In this document: piece after piece, positions 25,656-35,224 of the stretch
Layout: each line of letters starts with the position of its first letter
Position numbering within the stretch: position 1 is the stretch's first letter
Source of the DNA: an uncultured Tenacibaculum sp.
Lineage (GTDB): Bacteria > Bacteroidota > Bacteroidia > Flavobacteriales > Flavobacteriaceae
Direction of reading: 5' to 3'
DNA: 64,000 nucleotides
NCBI GenBank assembly: GCA_947501615.1
Contig: CANMWK010000013.1
Coordinates: forward strand, 1 to 64,000
The notes under the pieces: generated by a model
Database searches by the model: none
The model's input: only the letters and a program-made list of their open reading frames with translations
Told to the model about the DNA's origin: nothing
Translations under genes and position numbers: made by a program

Positions 25656-25855
25656 TGATGTTGAGGTTCAGAACAGGTGTCGAATTGATCTGGAGTCTTT
25701 CCACAAAACCCACATGCTTCACCAGATTTATTTAACATTGGATTTTGACTTGCACAAGTACCAGCAAACTCACCATCTTTTTTTGCCCATATTTTAATTG
25801 CAATTCCAGCAAAAGCAAAAGCTAACAATCCAATAGTTAATAAAATTAATTTCAT
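25652..25855 (-). CDS. Small membrane or secreted cysteine-rich protein, 67 aa
   Basis: An N-terminal hydrophobic segment (LILLTIGLLAFAFAGIAI) is followed by a short mature part with four Cys ('GTCASQNPMLNKSGEACGFCGKTPDQFDTC'), which resembles a small metal- or cluster-binding domain. ATG 25855 is chosen because the in-frame TTG at 25876 lies in the promoter box. Its stop overlaps the proposed start of the sigma factor gene (ATAA), so the two are one operon. This short protein is conserved in flavobacteria as far as I recall; function unknown. Confidence 0.8.
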   Translation of the reverse strand: MKLILLTIGLLAFAFAGIAIKIWAKKDGEFAGTCASQNPMLNKSGEACGFCGKTPDQFDTCSEPQHQ

Positions 25856-25873
25856 AAAAATATTTTTAAAGTA

Positions 25874-25881
25874 CAAAGATA
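25874..25881 (-). promoter_or_regulatory. Bacteroidota -7 promoter box for the 67-aa protein and sigma factor operon
   Basis: TATCTTTG on the minus strand, 18 bases before ATG 25855. Confidence 0.6.
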
Positions 25882-25964
25882 CATAAACTAATTTTTAAAA
25901 TCTTAGTGACCTTTTTAAAAAAGTAGTGTCTTACTAGTATAAGAAAAATTAAATCCCCTTTATT

Positions 25965-26099
25965 ATGAATACATTATTTATATTATTAGAAAAGTTAGAA
26001 ACTTTATTTGGTTCAGTTTTAACTACAAACAATAGAGAATTAAGACCTAATTATGTACGAGTAATAAAAAGTTCAAATAGATATAAAAACAAACATTAG
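25965..26099 (+). CDS. Mini-ORF, 44 aa
   Basis: ATG at 25965, TAG at 26097-26099. The peptide opens MNTLFILLEKLETLFGS and ends with a basic tail 'VIKSSNRYKNKH'. A good terminator follows at 26136. It is too short for confident calling and no family is recognised. A terminator with no other upstream plus-strand gene supports some transcript here. Confidence 0.4.
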   Translation: MNTLFILLEKLETLFGSVLTTNNRELRPNYVRVIKSSNRYKNKH

Positions 26100-26135
26100 T
26101 TTGTTTCTTTATAAAAACGTAATATTCTGAATCTA

Positions 26136-26181
26136 AAAATCTAATGTAACTTATTTTTAATAAGTATGTTAGATTTTTTTG
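26136..26181 (+). terminator. Rho-independent terminator
   Basis: Two-part stem (AAATCTAA/TTAGATTT outside, ACTTATT/AATAAGT inside) followed by seven T. Confidence 0.7.
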
Positions 26182-26257
26182 TATATTGATGACACTATCT
26201 ATTTTACTGTTTTAAACCTTATTAACTTTTTCAAGTCTAAGTAAAAAGAAATGTGTA

Positions 26258-27577
26258 ATGAGATTATTTTTATCCCCCGTTATAGTATTTTTAATACTAT
26301 TATGTTCTTGTAGTAAAGACAATTTAGAAACAGAAACTCCAGACATACCTCCGTCTGAAATTACCAAGCCTAATATTTTGTTAATTATAGCAGATGATAT
26401 GGGGTTAGATGCAACACCCGGGTATGCTGTCGGTGCAGTGAAACCTCAAATGCCTACATTACAAAATGTAATTTCGAAAGGAGTTCGATTTGAAAACTTA
26501 TGGTCTTATCCAGTTTGTACACCTACAAGAGCTAGTATAATTACAGGTAAATATGGCTTTAGAACAGGTGTTAAAAAGGTTGATCAAGAATTACCTAGTA
26601 GTGAAATATCTATTCAACAATACCTCAAAGATAAAACAACGGGCTACAGTAGTGCAGTAATTGGAAAATGGCACTTATCTTCAAATGCTTCGCATCCTAA
26701 TAGCATGGGAATAGATTATTATGCTGGATTGTTAAGCGGAGGTGTTAGATCGTACGAGAATTGGACATTAACCGAAAATGGAACCCAAACAAATTCTACT
26801 GCTTATACCACTACAAAGTTTACTGATTTAGCAATAGATTGGATAAAGAATCAAGAGTCTCAATGGTTTTTATGGTTGGCCTATAATGCTCCACATACTC
26901 CATTTCATTTGCCGCCTAATACGTTACATTCCCAAGGGAATTTACCTGCAGATGAGGCTAGTATAGATGCCAATCCATTACCGTATTACATGGCTATGAT
27001 AGAAGCTATGGATACTGAAATAGGAAGATTACTCAATTCAATGTCAGAAGAAGACAGAAATAATACAGTAATTATTTTTGTTGGAGATAATGGAACTCCG
27101 AATCAAGTTGCTCAAGAGTATAGAAATCGAAGAGTTAAAGGGACTGTATATCAAGGAGGAGTTAACGTACCGATGATTATTTCAGGAAAAGATGTGAATC
27201 GATTTAATGAAACAGAATCTGCACTTTTGAATACTACAGATTTATTTTCGACTATAGCAAATATCGCAGGTGTTAATGTAACGAGAAACGAGGACAGTAT
27301 AAGTTTTTGGAATCTACTTAATAATCCTTCATCTGATTTACGAAGAGAGTTCGCTTACTCAGAAGTAGAAACGAATACTGGATTAGATGATATAACGATA
27401 CGTAATACTACCCATAAATACATACTCTTTGCCAATGGAAGTGAAGCTTTGTATAACATATCTAATGATCTTTTTGAAACCAATAATCTATTAAATTCAA
27501 ATCAGTTACCTTTAAGTGTAGCTGATGAAAATCAACTTAATGAATTAAAACAAGCAATTACTAATTTAAAGAATTAA
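26258..27577 (+). CDS. Sulfatase family lipoprotein
   Basis: 439 residues with a lipoprotein signal (FLILLCSCSKD). The sulfatase core begins NILLIIADDMG (metal-binding Asp pair) and carries the formylglycine motif CTPTR (CxPxR) in YPVCTPTRASIITGKYG, GKWHL and 'FVGDNGTP'. After oxidation of the Cys by a formylglycine-generating enzyme it would hydrolyse sulfate esters; alternatively it could be a phosphonate or phosphate hydrolase of the same fold. No sulfatase modifier is in the window. It leads a tight operon with a YHYH protein (2-base gap), a MORN protein and SCO. Confidence 0.9.
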   Translation: MRLFLSPVIVFLILLCSCSKDNLETETPDIPPSEITKPNILLIIADDMGLDATPGYAVGAVKPQMPTLQNVISKGVRFENLWSYPVCTPTRASIITGKYGFRTGVKKVDQELPSSEISIQQYLKDKTTGYSSAVIGKWHLSSNASHPNSMGIDYYAGLLSGGVRSYENWTLTENGTQTNSTAYTTTKFTDLAIDWIKNQESQWFLWLAYNAPHTPFHLPPNTLHSQGNLPADEASIDANPLPYYMAMIEAMDTEIGRLLNSMSEEDRNNTVIIFVGDNGTPNQVAQEYRNRRVKGTVYQGGVNVPMIISGKDVNRFNETESALLNTTDLFSTIANIAGVNVTRNEDSISFWNLLNNPSSDLRREFAYSEVETNTGLDDITIRNTTHKYILFANGSEALYNISNDLFETNNLLNSNQLPLSVADENQLNELKQAITNLKN

Positions 27578-27579
27578 TT

Positions 27580-28344
27580 ATGAAAAATATGAATAAATTA
27601 TTAATGTACAGTTTACTTGTTTTAAGTATAGCATGTTCTTCTGATGATAATGTGGAAAATAATAATGGAGATACTCCACAACAAGGATATGATATTACAG
27701 CAGTTTTGTCAAAGTTTGATAATATTTCTGGATTGACTTATGCTATTGAAGGTGATTTCGTTGAAATTACTACCGCTAATTTACCCAATCATGCAAGCCC
27801 ATACTGGGTTCAAAGTAATCCGATGTATGAAGCATATAATGGAGATAATCCAAATTGGAGGCAAAATCCTAATACGATAAATACACAAAATATAGTGTTT
27901 AGGATTCCTTTAAAACCAGAAGAAGCTGTAAATAAACAAGCAACAGCTCTAGGACCTATTGGAATTTCTGTGAATGGAGTGGTATTTTATAATCAATATG
28001 CAGGTCCAGATAACCAACCTTTAACTAATGAAATTAATTCTTTTGATCAGTATTTAGGGCATCCAGATGGAGGAAGTAGATATCATTATCATATAGAACC
28101 TTTGTTTTTAACAAATACTTTGGGTAAATCGGCATTTCTAGGATTATTAGCAGATGGTTTCCCAGTATATGGACCAGAAGAAAATGGAAGGTCAGTAACT
28201 AATGCTGATTTAGATGAGTATCATGGACATGTAGGAATAACACCAGAATTTCCAAATGGAATTTACCATTATCATATTACCTCAGAAGATCCTTACATCA
28301 ATGGAAATGGGTATTTTGGTACATCTGGAAATATCTCACAATAG
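27580..28344 (+). CDS. YHYH domain lipoprotein
   Basis: 254 residues with a lipoprotein signal (LLVLSIACSSDD). The YHYH domain carries the tandem motifs 'SRYHYHIEP' and 'GIYHYHIT', and 'LADGFPVYGP' between them. The His-rich motifs suggest metal binding, but the biochemical role of the family is not established. It starts 2 bases after the sulfatase stop and ends directly against the next ATG, so it is translated in the same operon. Confidence 0.9.
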   Translation: MKNMNKLLMYSLLVLSIACSSDDNVENNNGDTPQQGYDITAVLSKFDNISGLTYAIEGDFVEITTANLPNHASPYWVQSNPMYEAYNGDNPNWRQNPNTINTQNIVFRIPLKPEEAVNKQATALGPIGISVNGVVFYNQYAGPDNQPLTNEINSFDQYLGHPDGGSRYHYHIEPLFLTNTLGKSAFLGLLADGFPVYGPEENGRSVTNADLDEYHGHVGITPEFPNGIYHYHITSEDPYINGNGYFGTSGNISQ

Positions 28345-28908
28345 ATGAAAATATTTTCAATAGTTATTTTTAGTATTCTTTTGTCTTGTGCAAAAGGAAA
28401 AATTAAATATCAAGAACAAAATTTTAATTCCATTGATTTTAAACTGGTGAATGGAGTACTTTTTTTGAAGGATAATTTGTATTCTGGTAAATTACTTAAG
28501 TACGATACTCTAAACAATATAAAAACTGTATCCAACTATTTTCATGGAAAAAAAGAAGGTAGAGAATTAAAGTATTTGAATGATACATTAAAAATAGAGG
28601 AGCGGTTTTATACCAAAGGAAAAAAAAGTGGTATTCATAAAGGTTGGTGGAGTAATGGGAGTTTGCGATTTGAATACCATTTTAACTCTAAAGGAGCTTA
28701 CAATGGTACGGTAAATGAATGGTATAAAAATGGTCAGCAAATGAAAGCGTTTCATTTTGAAAACGGGAAAGAATCTGGTACCCAAAGATTATGGCAACAT
28801 GATGGAAAGATAAGAGCCAATTTTGTAGCTAAAAATGGAGATCGTTTTGGCTTAATCGGATTAAAAAAATGTTATTCAGTACATACAGTAAATGAAGATT
28901 ATCGATAA
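28345..28908 (+). CDS. MORN-repeat (YwqK-like) lipoprotein
   Basis: 187 residues with a short lipoprotein signal (FSIVIFSILLSC). Four to five MORN-like repeats of the type 'Y..GK..G....Y..G' run through the body (HGKKEGRELKYL, KGKKSGIHKGWWSNG, NGTVNEWYKNGQ, NGKESGTQRLWQHDG). Similar proteins are often labelled YwqK family antitoxin, but there is no toxin partner here. Its ATG abuts the YHYH stop, and its end overlaps the SCO gene by 17 bases. Confidence 0.85.
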   Translation: MKIFSIVIFSILLSCAKGKIKYQEQNFNSIDFKLVNGVLFLKDNLYSGKLLKYDTLNNIKTVSNYFHGKKEGRELKYLNDTLKIEERFYTKGKKSGIHKGWWSNGSLRFEYHFNSKGAYNGTVNEWYKNGQQMKAFHFENGKESGTQRLWQHDGKIRANFVAKNGDRFGLIGLKKCYSVHTVNEDYR

Positions 28909-29557
28909 AAACACCATATTTTTTTTCTTAACAATACTAGTTGGTTTAATTAGTTGTAAGAAAGTAGAACATGTAGATAGAAGTGTTACATTGCCGTTTT
29001 TTAATTCTCCAATTTTCACGCCAGAATGGATTGCTAAAGATGCAAAGGAGTATACTAAAATCCATAAAATAGCAGATTTTAATTTAGTAAATCAAGAAGG
29101 AAGAAAAATTACGAATAAAGATTATGAAGGTAAGATTTATGTTGCAGATTTTTTCTTTGTTACATGTCCAGGTATTTGCCCAATTTTAGAGAAAAACATG
29201 AGCAAAGTTCAAGATCAATTTAAAGAAGATAACGATGTGCTGTTATTATCACATACAGTAATGCCAGTGAAGGATTCCGTTCCCGTTTTAAAAGAATATG
29301 CTTTAGAAAATAAAATAGATACTAAAAAATGGAATTTAGTAACAGGAGATAAAGATCACATTTACAATTTAGCGCGTACTTCTTATTTTGCTGATGAAGA
29401 CTTTGTGAAAACTCAAGATAAAGATGCTTTTATTCATACCGAAAACTTTATTTTAGTTGATAAAAAAGGTAGGATTAGAGGTGTATACAACGGCACAATT
29501 GAATTAGAAATAAAAAGGTTAATCAGACATATAAAGTTGTTAAAAAAAGAATCATAA
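28892..29557 (+). CDS. SCO1/SenC family protein
   Basis: 221 residues. An N-terminal membrane anchor or lipoprotein signal (FFFLTILVGLISC) precedes a thioredoxin-like fold with the copper-binding CxxxC in TCPGICPILEKN and the third ligand His in FIHTENFILVD. SCO proteins deliver copper to the CuA site of cytochrome oxidase or act as thiol reductases in the periplasm. It is last in the sulfatase-YHYH-MORN operon, which suggests a copper or redox role for the unit. No cytochrome oxidase gene is in the window. Confidence 0.93.
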   Translation: MKIIDKNTIFFFLTILVGLISCKKVEHVDRSVTLPFFNSPIFTPEWIAKDAKEYTKIHKIADFNLVNQEGRKITNKDYEGKIYVADFFFVTCPGICPILEKNMSKVQDQFKEDNDVLLLSHTVMPVKDSVPVLKEYALENKIDTKKWNLVTGDKDHIYNLARTSYFADEDFVKTQDKDAFIHTENFILVDKKGRIRGVYNGTIELEIKRLIRHIKLLKKES

Positions 29558-29623
29558 GAAATAGTATACAAGTAAAAAAGGTCAATTTTTTATTTGTACT
29601 TTTAAATAGAAATTTATTATGAA

Positions 29624-30211
29624 ATGAAAAAGATAATCTTCAGTTTTATCTATCTACTTTCCTTTAATGTAGGTTTTTGTCAAAAGGAAATACATCAAAT
29701 AGAAAATGATTCACTCAGACAGTTTATTGAGCATTTTGAAACAATAACACGTCCTTTCGTTTTTTCAAACTATACTAGTGGAGAATATATTGAACCTAAA
29801 TTAGTACAACATTTTTTTGATTTAGATGAGGAAGATACAGAAGAGAGAGGAGTTGGTTACTATTATGGTTACGTATATTATGAAAAAGAATATTTAGGAA
29901 TTATCTATACAAAAAATTACTCTCCAGGAGCATTCGGTATAGATAATTACTATATAAATTTGGTTACATTAACTTATGATGGGAATCTAATCGATACTAA
30001 AGAGTTAGGTTGTTTTTGTAATGATAGCAACTTAGGAAGTAACGATTATCATAAAAGTGAACTCATAATAACTATTGATATCAGAGAAGTTTCGATTAAA
30101 GAAAAAACAACCCACGCTACGCTTATAGAAGAAGATGATACAACGGGTTTTAAAAAAATCGAGGAAAATACTTATCAAGTAGACATAAAATCTTCTGGAG
30201 AAATTGATTAA
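29624..30211 (+). CDS. Exported protein of unknown function, 195 aa
   Basis: Signal peptide ending near 'NVGFCQ'. The mature part is acidic and beta-rich, with 'GYYYGYVYYEKEYLGIIYT', a Cys pair 'GCFCND' and a C-terminal 'NTYQVDIKSSGEID'. No known family was recognised. It lies 66 bases after SCO on the same strand and may be transcribed separately. Confidence 0.7.
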   Translation: MKKIIFSFIYLLSFNVGFCQKEIHQIENDSLRQFIEHFETITRPFVFSNYTSGEYIEPKLVQHFFDLDEEDTEERGVGYYYGYVYYEKEYLGIIYTKNYSPGAFGIDNYYINLVTLTYDGNLIDTKELGCFCNDSNLGSNDYHKSELIITIDIREVSIKEKTTHATLIEEDDTTGFKKIEENTYQVDIKSSGEID

Positions 30212-30286
30212 AAGTAGTTCAATTTGTAAAAAAATGCAACACTTCTGGATTATAACAGTCATTATTATAGATCAAAATTGTGATTT

Positions 30287-31345
30287 ATGATAATAAGACA
30301 TTACAGTGTATTGTTTTTCTTTTTCTTTTTCTACAATATTTTAATAGTTCAAAATGAAAGGCAGCTTTTAAGCTTTGAATTTGAGGGGTACAACTTACAA
30401 GGAGTCTTAAATATTCCAAAAAATCAAACTCCAAAAGGTATTGTAATTATTGTACATGGTTCTGGAAAAACAAATGCAGTACAACAAGAATGGCATCTTG
30501 ATGTAAGAAATGCCATTTTAAACGCTGGATATGCAACTTACATGTGGGATAAAATGGGGTGTGGCAAAAGTGAAGGTGTATTTAATTATAATCAAACAGT
30601 AGAGCATAGTGCCGATGAGGTTATTGCTGCTATAACATCGCTAAAGAAGCAGAAAATTAAAGGTTCTGAAAGGATAGGTTTGTGGGGAATTAGTAGAGCA
30701 GGATGGATAAATCCTATTGTTATTAATAAATATAAGAACATAAGCTTTTGGATATCTGTAAGTGGAGTAGGCCCTAAAGAAAGTTTTGTGTATTTATTCA
30801 AAGAGAATTTAAAAATTGAAGGTGTTTCTAAAGATTCTATAGATATTTTATTGAATGAATTAAAAGAGAGTTACAGAATCACATATTCTGGAGGAAGTTT
30901 TGAAGACTATATGATTGCCACTGAAAATCTCAGAAAGAATAAGTTTTTAAAGAGATTTAATGGAGGAAGAGTTGTTACTGAAAAGGGATATTTAGCGTAT
31001 CAAAAAGAGTTTATGAAAATGTCTTTTGATTATAAGAGTAATCTTCAAATTTACGTTCAAGATTTTGAGTCAGAATTATCAAAAATCAACCGTCCTGTTT
31101 TGGCATTGTTTGGAGAAAAAGATACACAGGTTGATTGGAAGAAAACAAAAGCTTTGTATCAGAAAAACTTAGGAAAAACTACACATTTTACAACGAAATC
31201 ATTTCCCAATTGTAATCACAATTTGTTTACATGTAAAACAGGAGGATTTTATGAGTTTCAGGATGATAATTTACCTTGGATAAGGAATAAAGATTTTCTT
31301 TCAGCAATAACAAATTGGTTAAATGAAATTGAAGAGAAAATCTAA
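30287..31345 (+). CDS. Alpha/beta hydrolase family protein
   Basis: 352 residues with an N-terminal hydrophobic segment, probably exported. The hydrolase core has the oxyanion HGSGKTN after strand 3, a nucleophile elbow GISRAGW (G-x-S-x-x-G: Ser near residue 144) and late Asp/His (ALFGEKDTQVDWKK and FPNCNHNLF). This matches the acyl-peptidase/dienelactone hydrolase-like branch. The substrate is unknown. Confidence 0.85.
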   Translation: MIIRHYSVLFFFFFFYNILIVQNERQLLSFEFEGYNLQGVLNIPKNQTPKGIVIIVHGSGKTNAVQQEWHLDVRNAILNAGYATYMWDKMGCGKSEGVFNYNQTVEHSADEVIAAITSLKKQKIKGSERIGLWGISRAGWINPIVINKYKNISFWISVSGVGPKESFVYLFKENLKIEGVSKDSIDILLNELKESYRITYSGGSFEDYMIATENLRKNKFLKRFNGGRVVTEKGYLAYQKEFMKMSFDYKSNLQIYVQDFESELSKINRPVLALFGEKDTQVDWKKTKALYQKNLGKTTHFTTKSFPNCNHNLFTCKTGGFYEFQDDNLPWIRNKDFLSAITNWLNEIEEKI

Positions 31346-32353
31346 TTAAATTACATTCACTTCAATTTCTAAATCGATACTAAAATTTTCTTTGATCGTA
31401 GTTTGTATTTCTTGTGCAAGATTGTAAATGTCTTTACCAGAAGCATTTCCATAATTTACTAAAACTAAGGCCTGTTTTTCATGAACACCATAATCTCCAA
31501 AACGTTTCCCTTTAAATCCGCTTTGTTCAATTAACCAACCAGCTGGGACTTTAATTTCATTGTCAGAAACTGGGTAACTAGGAATATTTGGAAATTTTTC
31601 TTTTAAACTCTCGAAAAGACTTTTAGAAATCACAGGGTTTTTAAAAAAACTACCGCTATTTCCAATTTCTTTAGGATCTGGTAGTTTCGATTGCCTAATG
31701 GCTATTACAGCATCAGAAACATTTTTAATTGTAGGATTTGTAATGTTTTTAGAAGCAAGTTCAGTTTCAATAGCGCCGTAAGAAGTGTTAAGTATATGAT
31801 CTTTCTTTGTCAATTTAAAACTTACAGAAGTAATAATATACTTTCCTTTAACTTCATTCTTAAAAATAGAATTACGATAACCAAATTTACATTCAGCATT
31901 CGAAAATTGAACTAGTTTTCCTGTTTCTATGGAAACAGCTTCTACTTTTGTAATTACATCTTTAACTTCAACACCATATGCACCAATGTTTTGGATAGGA
32001 CATGTACCAACATTTCCAGGAATTAAAGATAAATTTTCAATTCCACCATAATTTTGATCAATACACCACAACACAAAATCGTGCCAGTTTTCTCCTGCAT
32101 TTACTGTAAGATAAACTGAGTTATCATCTTCTTTGTCAATACAAATTCCTTCAGTATTTATATGTACAACTAAATCATCAATATCTTTAGTCAATAACAT
32201 ATTGCTTCCTCCAGAAATTAAAAAGAGTGTTTTTTCCTTTTCGACAAGTTGTTGCAGTTCATGAACAGAACGAATAGCAATAAAACGTTTGGCATTAACA
32301 TCAATGCCAAACGTATTATAATTCTTTAGTGATATGTTTTGTTGAATTTCCAA
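31346..32353 (-). CDS. murB: UDP-N-acetylenolpyruvoylglucosamine reductase
   Basis: 335 residues. MurB reduces UDP-GlcNAc-enolpyruvate to UDP-MurNAc with FAD and NADPH. The FAD-binding N-terminal half has 'NTFGIDVNAKRF' and SGGSNMLL, then IPGNVGTCPIQNIGAYGVEVKD. The C-terminal part carries the substrate-binding 'GNSGSFFKNPV'. The length and the inserted loop fit type I MurB. It lies 6 bases beyond the aminotransferase gene, and its end faces the end of the hydrolase gene. Confidence 0.96.
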   Translation of the reverse strand: MEIQQNISLKNYNTFGIDVNAKRFIAIRSVHELQQLVEKEKTLFLISGGSNMLLTKDIDDLVVHINTEGICIDKEDDNSVYLTVNAGENWHDFVLWCIDQNYGGIENLSLIPGNVGTCPIQNIGAYGVEVKDVITKVEAVSIETGKLVQFSNAECKFGYRNSIFKNEVKGKYIITSVSFKLTKKDHILNTSYGAIETELASKNITNPTIKNVSDAVIAIRQSKLPDPKEIGNSGSFFKNPVISKSLFESLKEKFPNIPSYPVSDNEIKVPAGWLIEQSGFKGKRFGDYGVHEKQALVLVNYGNASGKDIYNLAQEIQTTIKENFSIDLEIEVNVI

Positions 32354-32359
32354 ATGAAA

Positions 32360-33550
32360 TTATTTATTGTAAGCTTCTAAAGCTGCTTTTAAAATAGCGA
32401 CACAACGTTTTAAATCCTCTTTGTTTAAAACATAGGCAATACGAACCTGATTTTTCCCTTCTCCTTTGGTAGAATAAAAACCTCCAGCGGGAGCAACCAT
32501 TACAGTTTCGTTATTATGATGAAAGCTTTCTAAAATCCACTGAGCAAAATCTTCTGAATTCTCTACTGGTAACTCGGCAATACAGTAAAAAGCACCTTTT
32601 GGTTTGGCAACTTTTACACCTTCGATTTTTTCTAGCTCAGAAATTAATGTATTTCTACGTTCTACATATTCTTCAATTACATCATCAAAATAGCTTTGAG
32701 GCGTATCTAAAGCGGCTTCACTAGCTATTAAAGCATATGTAGGCGGACTTAATCTTGCTTGTGCAAATTTAATTGCAGTTTGAATAAATTCTTGGTTTCT
32801 AGAAACGATACATCCAATTCTTGCACCACACATACTGTAACGCTTAGAAACAGAATCGATAACGATAGCATTTTTGTCTAAACCGTCTTCTTTTAAAATT
32901 GAATGATGTTCAGCACCATCGTATGCAAATTCTCTGTACACTTCATCAGCAATTAAAAATAAATCGTGTTTAAGTACAATTTCTTTTAATTTTTGAATTT
33001 CTTCTTTGCTGTATAAATATCCTGTTGGATTTCCAGGGTTACAGATTAAAATTGCTTTAGTTTTTGGAGTAATTAACTTCTCAAAATCTTCAATCTTTGG
33101 TAAAGCAAAGTTATCATCGATAGAAGAAATTACAGGAACCACTTTTACTCCAGAAGCAATAGAAAAACCATTGTAATTCGCGTAAAAAGGTTCAGGGATA
33201 ATGATCTCATCTCCCGGATCAGTAATACTACCAATAGTAAATAATAAAGCCTCAGATCCACCTGTAGTTGCAATAATATCATTGGCAGTTACGGCAATAC
33301 CATTTTTACCATAGTATCCAGAAAGTTTGTTTCTATAGGTTTCAGAACCTTCAGATCTGGCATAAGATAATACTTCAATAGTATTGTTTTTTACAGCATC
33401 TAATGCTACTTGAGGTGTTTTAATATCTGGCTGACCGATATTTAAATGAAAAACTTTTACTCCTCTTTTTTTAGCATCCTCCGCAAAAGGAACCAATTTA
33501 CGAATTGGTGATTGCGGCATTGAATTTCCTTTATCAGAAATTGATGGCAT
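32360..33550 (-). CDS. Pyridoxal-phosphate-dependent aminotransferase (class I)
   Basis: 396 residues, aspartate aminotransferase fold type I. The PLP Lys lies in 'IDSVSKRYSMCGARIG' (Lys near residue 236), with 'CNPGNPTGYLYS' and 'ADEVYREF' before it and 'GGFYSTKGEGKNQVRIAYV' carrying the carboxylate-binding Arg after it. The specific amino donor cannot be read from sequence. It precedes murB in a two-gene operon. Confidence 0.93.
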   Translation of the reverse strand: MPSISDKGNSMPQSPIRKLVPFAEDAKKRGVKVFHLNIGQPDIKTPQVALDAVKNNTIEVLSYARSEGSETYRNKLSGYYGKNGIAVTANDIIATTGGSEALLFTIGSITDPGDEIIIPEPFYANYNGFSIASGVKVVPVISSIDDNFALPKIEDFEKLITPKTKAILICNPGNPTGYLYSKEEIQKLKEIVLKHDLFLIADEVYREFAYDGAEHHSILKEDGLDKNAIVIDSVSKRYSMCGARIGCIVSRNQEFIQTAIKFAQARLSPPTYALIASEAALDTPQSYFDDVIEEYVERRNTLISELEKIEGVKVAKPKGAFYCIAELPVENSEDFAQWILESFHHNNETVMVAPAGGFYSTKGEGKNQVRIAYVLNKEDLKRCVAILKAALEAYNK

Positions 33551-33733
33551 AATCAGAAATTTTATAGTTGTTTATGGGGAACAAAGTTGCAAAAAATATA
33601 TCAAAAATTAAATACTCTTCTATCTTAAAAAACAAACATTTCATCTATATAAAATGGTTAAAAGTATCTTAAAATATATGTGGTTAATAAATTACGTCGT
33701 ATATTCAATAGTTGAATATTAAAAACTTTTCAC

Positions 33734-35071
33734 TTGAAGAAGGTATTATTTTTTTTACTCCTTTTTTTTCTACAAAATATTTTTTCACAAGGTAAGTTTC
33801 AGTTTTATGGTAAAAACGACACAAAACTAAAGGTGAAATTTAAGCGTATCAATAATTTAATTGTTTTTCCTTTAGAAATCAACGGTAAAGAATTGTCTTT
33901 TATTTTAGATACTGGAGTGAATAAAACGATTCTTTTTAATTTAAATGCTAATGATAGTTTAGGTTTAAAAAGTGTTGAAAAAATTCAATTGAGAGGCCTA
34001 GGGAATCTAGAACCTGTTGATGCGTTATTATCTAAAAATAATCGTTTTCGAGTAGGTAATTTGATAAATTCTAATGAAGATTTATATGTAATCTTAAAAG
34101 ATAATTTTAATATGTCTTCTAAGATGGGTACTACCATTCACGGAATTATTGGTTTTGATATTCTTAAAGATGTCATTCTAAAGATAGATTATAGCAACGA
34201 AACATTAATTTTTTATAACCCTAGAAAGTATCGATTAAAAAAATGTAGAAGATGCGAAGAATTTCCTTTAGAATTTTTCAGGAACAAACCTTATATAAAT
34301 GCACTTACACAGATTGATACACTTTCTAAAGAAAACATAAAAACTAAATTGCTGATAGATTCTGGAGGGAGTGATGCAATTTGGTTATTTGAAGGTACAC
34401 ATACAGGAATAAAAACTCCAAAAAAACATTTTAAAGATGTTTTAGGAGAAGGATTAAATGGAACTATTTATGGTAATAGAAGTAGAGTACATAAATTTAC
34501 ATTGGGTCGTTTTGAAATACCAGAACCTACGGTTTCTTTTTTAGATACAACTGCTACAATAAATGCAAGACAATTTAGAAAGAGGAATGGGAGCATAGGT
34601 GGAAATATTTTAAAACGTTTTAAAGTTTGGTTAGATTATCCGAACAAAAGAGTAATCTTGAAAAAAAATGGGTCTTTAAAAAAAGGATTCTATTATAATA
34701 TGAGCGGTTTAGTTGTTGTATATGCTGGAAAAGATTTAGTAAAAGAAAAAGTAGAAAATGTTAGTATTAATTCTTACGGAAGAGAGAATGAAGCATCTAG
34801 TTCAAATTCTATTTCATTGGTTACAACTTATAAGTATCAATTTAAAGCGGCGTATAAAATATTAAATGTAATAGAAGGTTCTCCTGCTTTTAGAGCTGGA
34901 TTATTAGAAGGAGATGTTATTAAAGGAATTAATGGAAAACCTTCTTACGAGTATACACTAGATAACATAAATAGTATTTTTAGTTATAAACCTAATAGAA
35001 AAGTATCTATAGATATTGAAAGGGATGGAGTTCCTTACAGATTTAAATTTGTGTTAGAGAAAAGAATTTAA
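33734..35071 (+). CDS. Exported aspartyl protease-like protein with C-terminal PDZ domain
   Basis: 445 residues from a TTG start; the signal peptide KKVLFFLLLFFLQNIFSQ supports that start. Two retropepsin-like halves each contain the catalytic triad-like motif (FILDTGVNKT, about 57-66; LLIDSGGSD, about 209-217). A PDZ domain follows (NVIEGSPAFRAGLLEGDVIKGINGKPS, about 375-400). The combination is common in Bacteroidota and is predicted periplasmic; substrates are unknown. Confidence 0.88.
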   Translation: MKKVLFFLLLFFLQNIFSQGKFQFYGKNDTKLKVKFKRINNLIVFPLEINGKELSFILDTGVNKTILFNLNANDSLGLKSVEKIQLRGLGNLEPVDALLSKNNRFRVGNLINSNEDLYVILKDNFNMSSKMGTTIHGIIGFDILKDVILKIDYSNETLIFYNPRKYRLKKCRRCEEFPLEFFRNKPYINALTQIDTLSKENIKTKLLIDSGGSDAIWLFEGTHTGIKTPKKHFKDVLGEGLNGTIYGNRSRVHKFTLGRFEIPEPTVSFLDTTATINARQFRKRNGSIGGNILKRFKVWLDYPNKRVILKKNGSLKKGFYYNMSGLVVVYAGKDLVKEKVENVSINSYGRENEASSSNSISLVTTYKYQFKAAYKILNVIEGSPAFRAGLLEGDVIKGINGKPSYEYTLDNINSIFSYKPNRKVSIDIERDGVPYRFKFVLEKRI

Positions 35072-35224
35072 AATAAAGGGATCATATTGTCTAAATTCAC
35101 GAAAATAATTAAGGTAAAAATTGCTGTTTTTATTGCTAAGCATATCTATATATTTTCAAGCTTATAACAAAAAAAGAGTCCTAAAATTAGAACTCTTTTC
35201 GGAAATTTATATTTTAAAGCTATA

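Noticed and set aside
28345..28908. Toxin-antitoxin reading of the YwqK-like protein
   Set aside because: No toxin gene adjoins it; the MORN repeats and lipoprotein signal fit an envelope protein of the operon instead.
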